Part shown: positions 23,662-23,715 of the stretch, piece by piece
How the letters are laid out: each line of letters begins with the position of its first letter
Position numbering within the stretch: the stretch's first letter is position 1
NCBI GenBank assembly: GCA_964466595.1
Contig: CAYXNR010000034.1
Coordinates: 1-23,715 of the forward strand
Direction of reading: 5' to 3'
DNA: 23,715 bases
DNA from: JABDGC01 sp964466595
Lineage (GTDB): Bacteria; Pseudomonadota; Gammaproteobacteria; DSM-16500
Translations under genes and position numbers: made by a program
Notes under the pieces: generated by a model
Told to the model about the DNA's origin: nothing
Database searches by the model: none
The model's input: only the letters and a program-made list of their open reading frames with translations

Positions 23662-23715
23662 CCTCCTCTCCCCATCCCTCTCCTCCCGCAAAAAGCGCGG
23701 GCGGAGAGGGGGTTT
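23662..23715. repeat. C-rich hairpin after prpD
   Basis: CCCTCTCCTCCCGC (23676-23689) pairs with GCGGGCGGAGAGGG (23697-23710), with one mismatch, across a 7-nt loop. It is followed by ggttt at the window edge, and a preceding cccctcctctcccc is a further C-rich half copy. It probably ends the prp transcript and resembles the element at 15724-15756. It may extend past the window. Confidence 0.7.

Overview
The window reads as chromosomal DNA of a gammaproteobacterium with moderate G+C content. The gene complement (E. coli-like Kbl/Tdh, YcaR and SerC, an AddAB-type nuclease/helicase pair, PrpBCD, minor type IV pilins, and a Ser/Thr-Pro-rich protein of unknown family) suggests a Legionellales/Coxiellaceae-like bacterium, possibly host-associated. 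That placement is inference from protein resemblance; no rRNA gene is present. Coding density is high: no gene-free stretch exceeds 300 bases, and the longest gap (18736-18968) is filled by a repeat.

Layout. 1-193: remnant of a short interspersed repeat, then a promoter. 194-2421 (+): kbl and tdh, the two-step threonine-to-glycine pathway, translationally coupled. 2484-3911 (-): a protein with an alpha/beta-like N-terminus and a disordered C-terminal half packed with Ser/Thr-Pro motifs, an effector candidate. 4073-5627 (-): ycaR and an M17 leucyl aminopeptidase. 5750-14581 (+): five genes in one direction: a uracil-DNA-glycosylase-like protein lacking the catalytic Asp and His, an OmpR-type response regulator, a QseC-type histidine kinase, and an AddB-like/AddA-like pair for double-strand break processing. 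The last four overlap by 4-8 bases. 14596-15284 (-): a HigB/HigA-type toxin-antitoxin pair with a palindromic operator-like region. 15435-15626 (+): a two-helix membrane peptide with a strong promoter and ribosome binding site. 15627-15778: C-rich repeats ending in a hairpin. 15779-18342 (-): minor pilins pilV-pilW-pilX followed by an HSDL2-like short-chain dehydrogenase. 18370-18735 (+): phhB. 18761-18961: a large inverted repeat built of 20-bp tandem units. 18969-20060 (-): serC. 20191-23640 (+): prpB-prpC-prpD of the methylcitrate cycle. 23641-23715: a second C-rich hairpin.

How the genes fit together. Amino-acid and propionate metabolism dominates (threonine breakdown, serine synthesis, peptide cleavage, 2-methylcitrate cycle), which suits an organism living on amino acids. 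The more unusual parts are the DNA-repair-like genes around a two-component system, the Ser/Thr-Pro-rich protein, and the repeat architecture.
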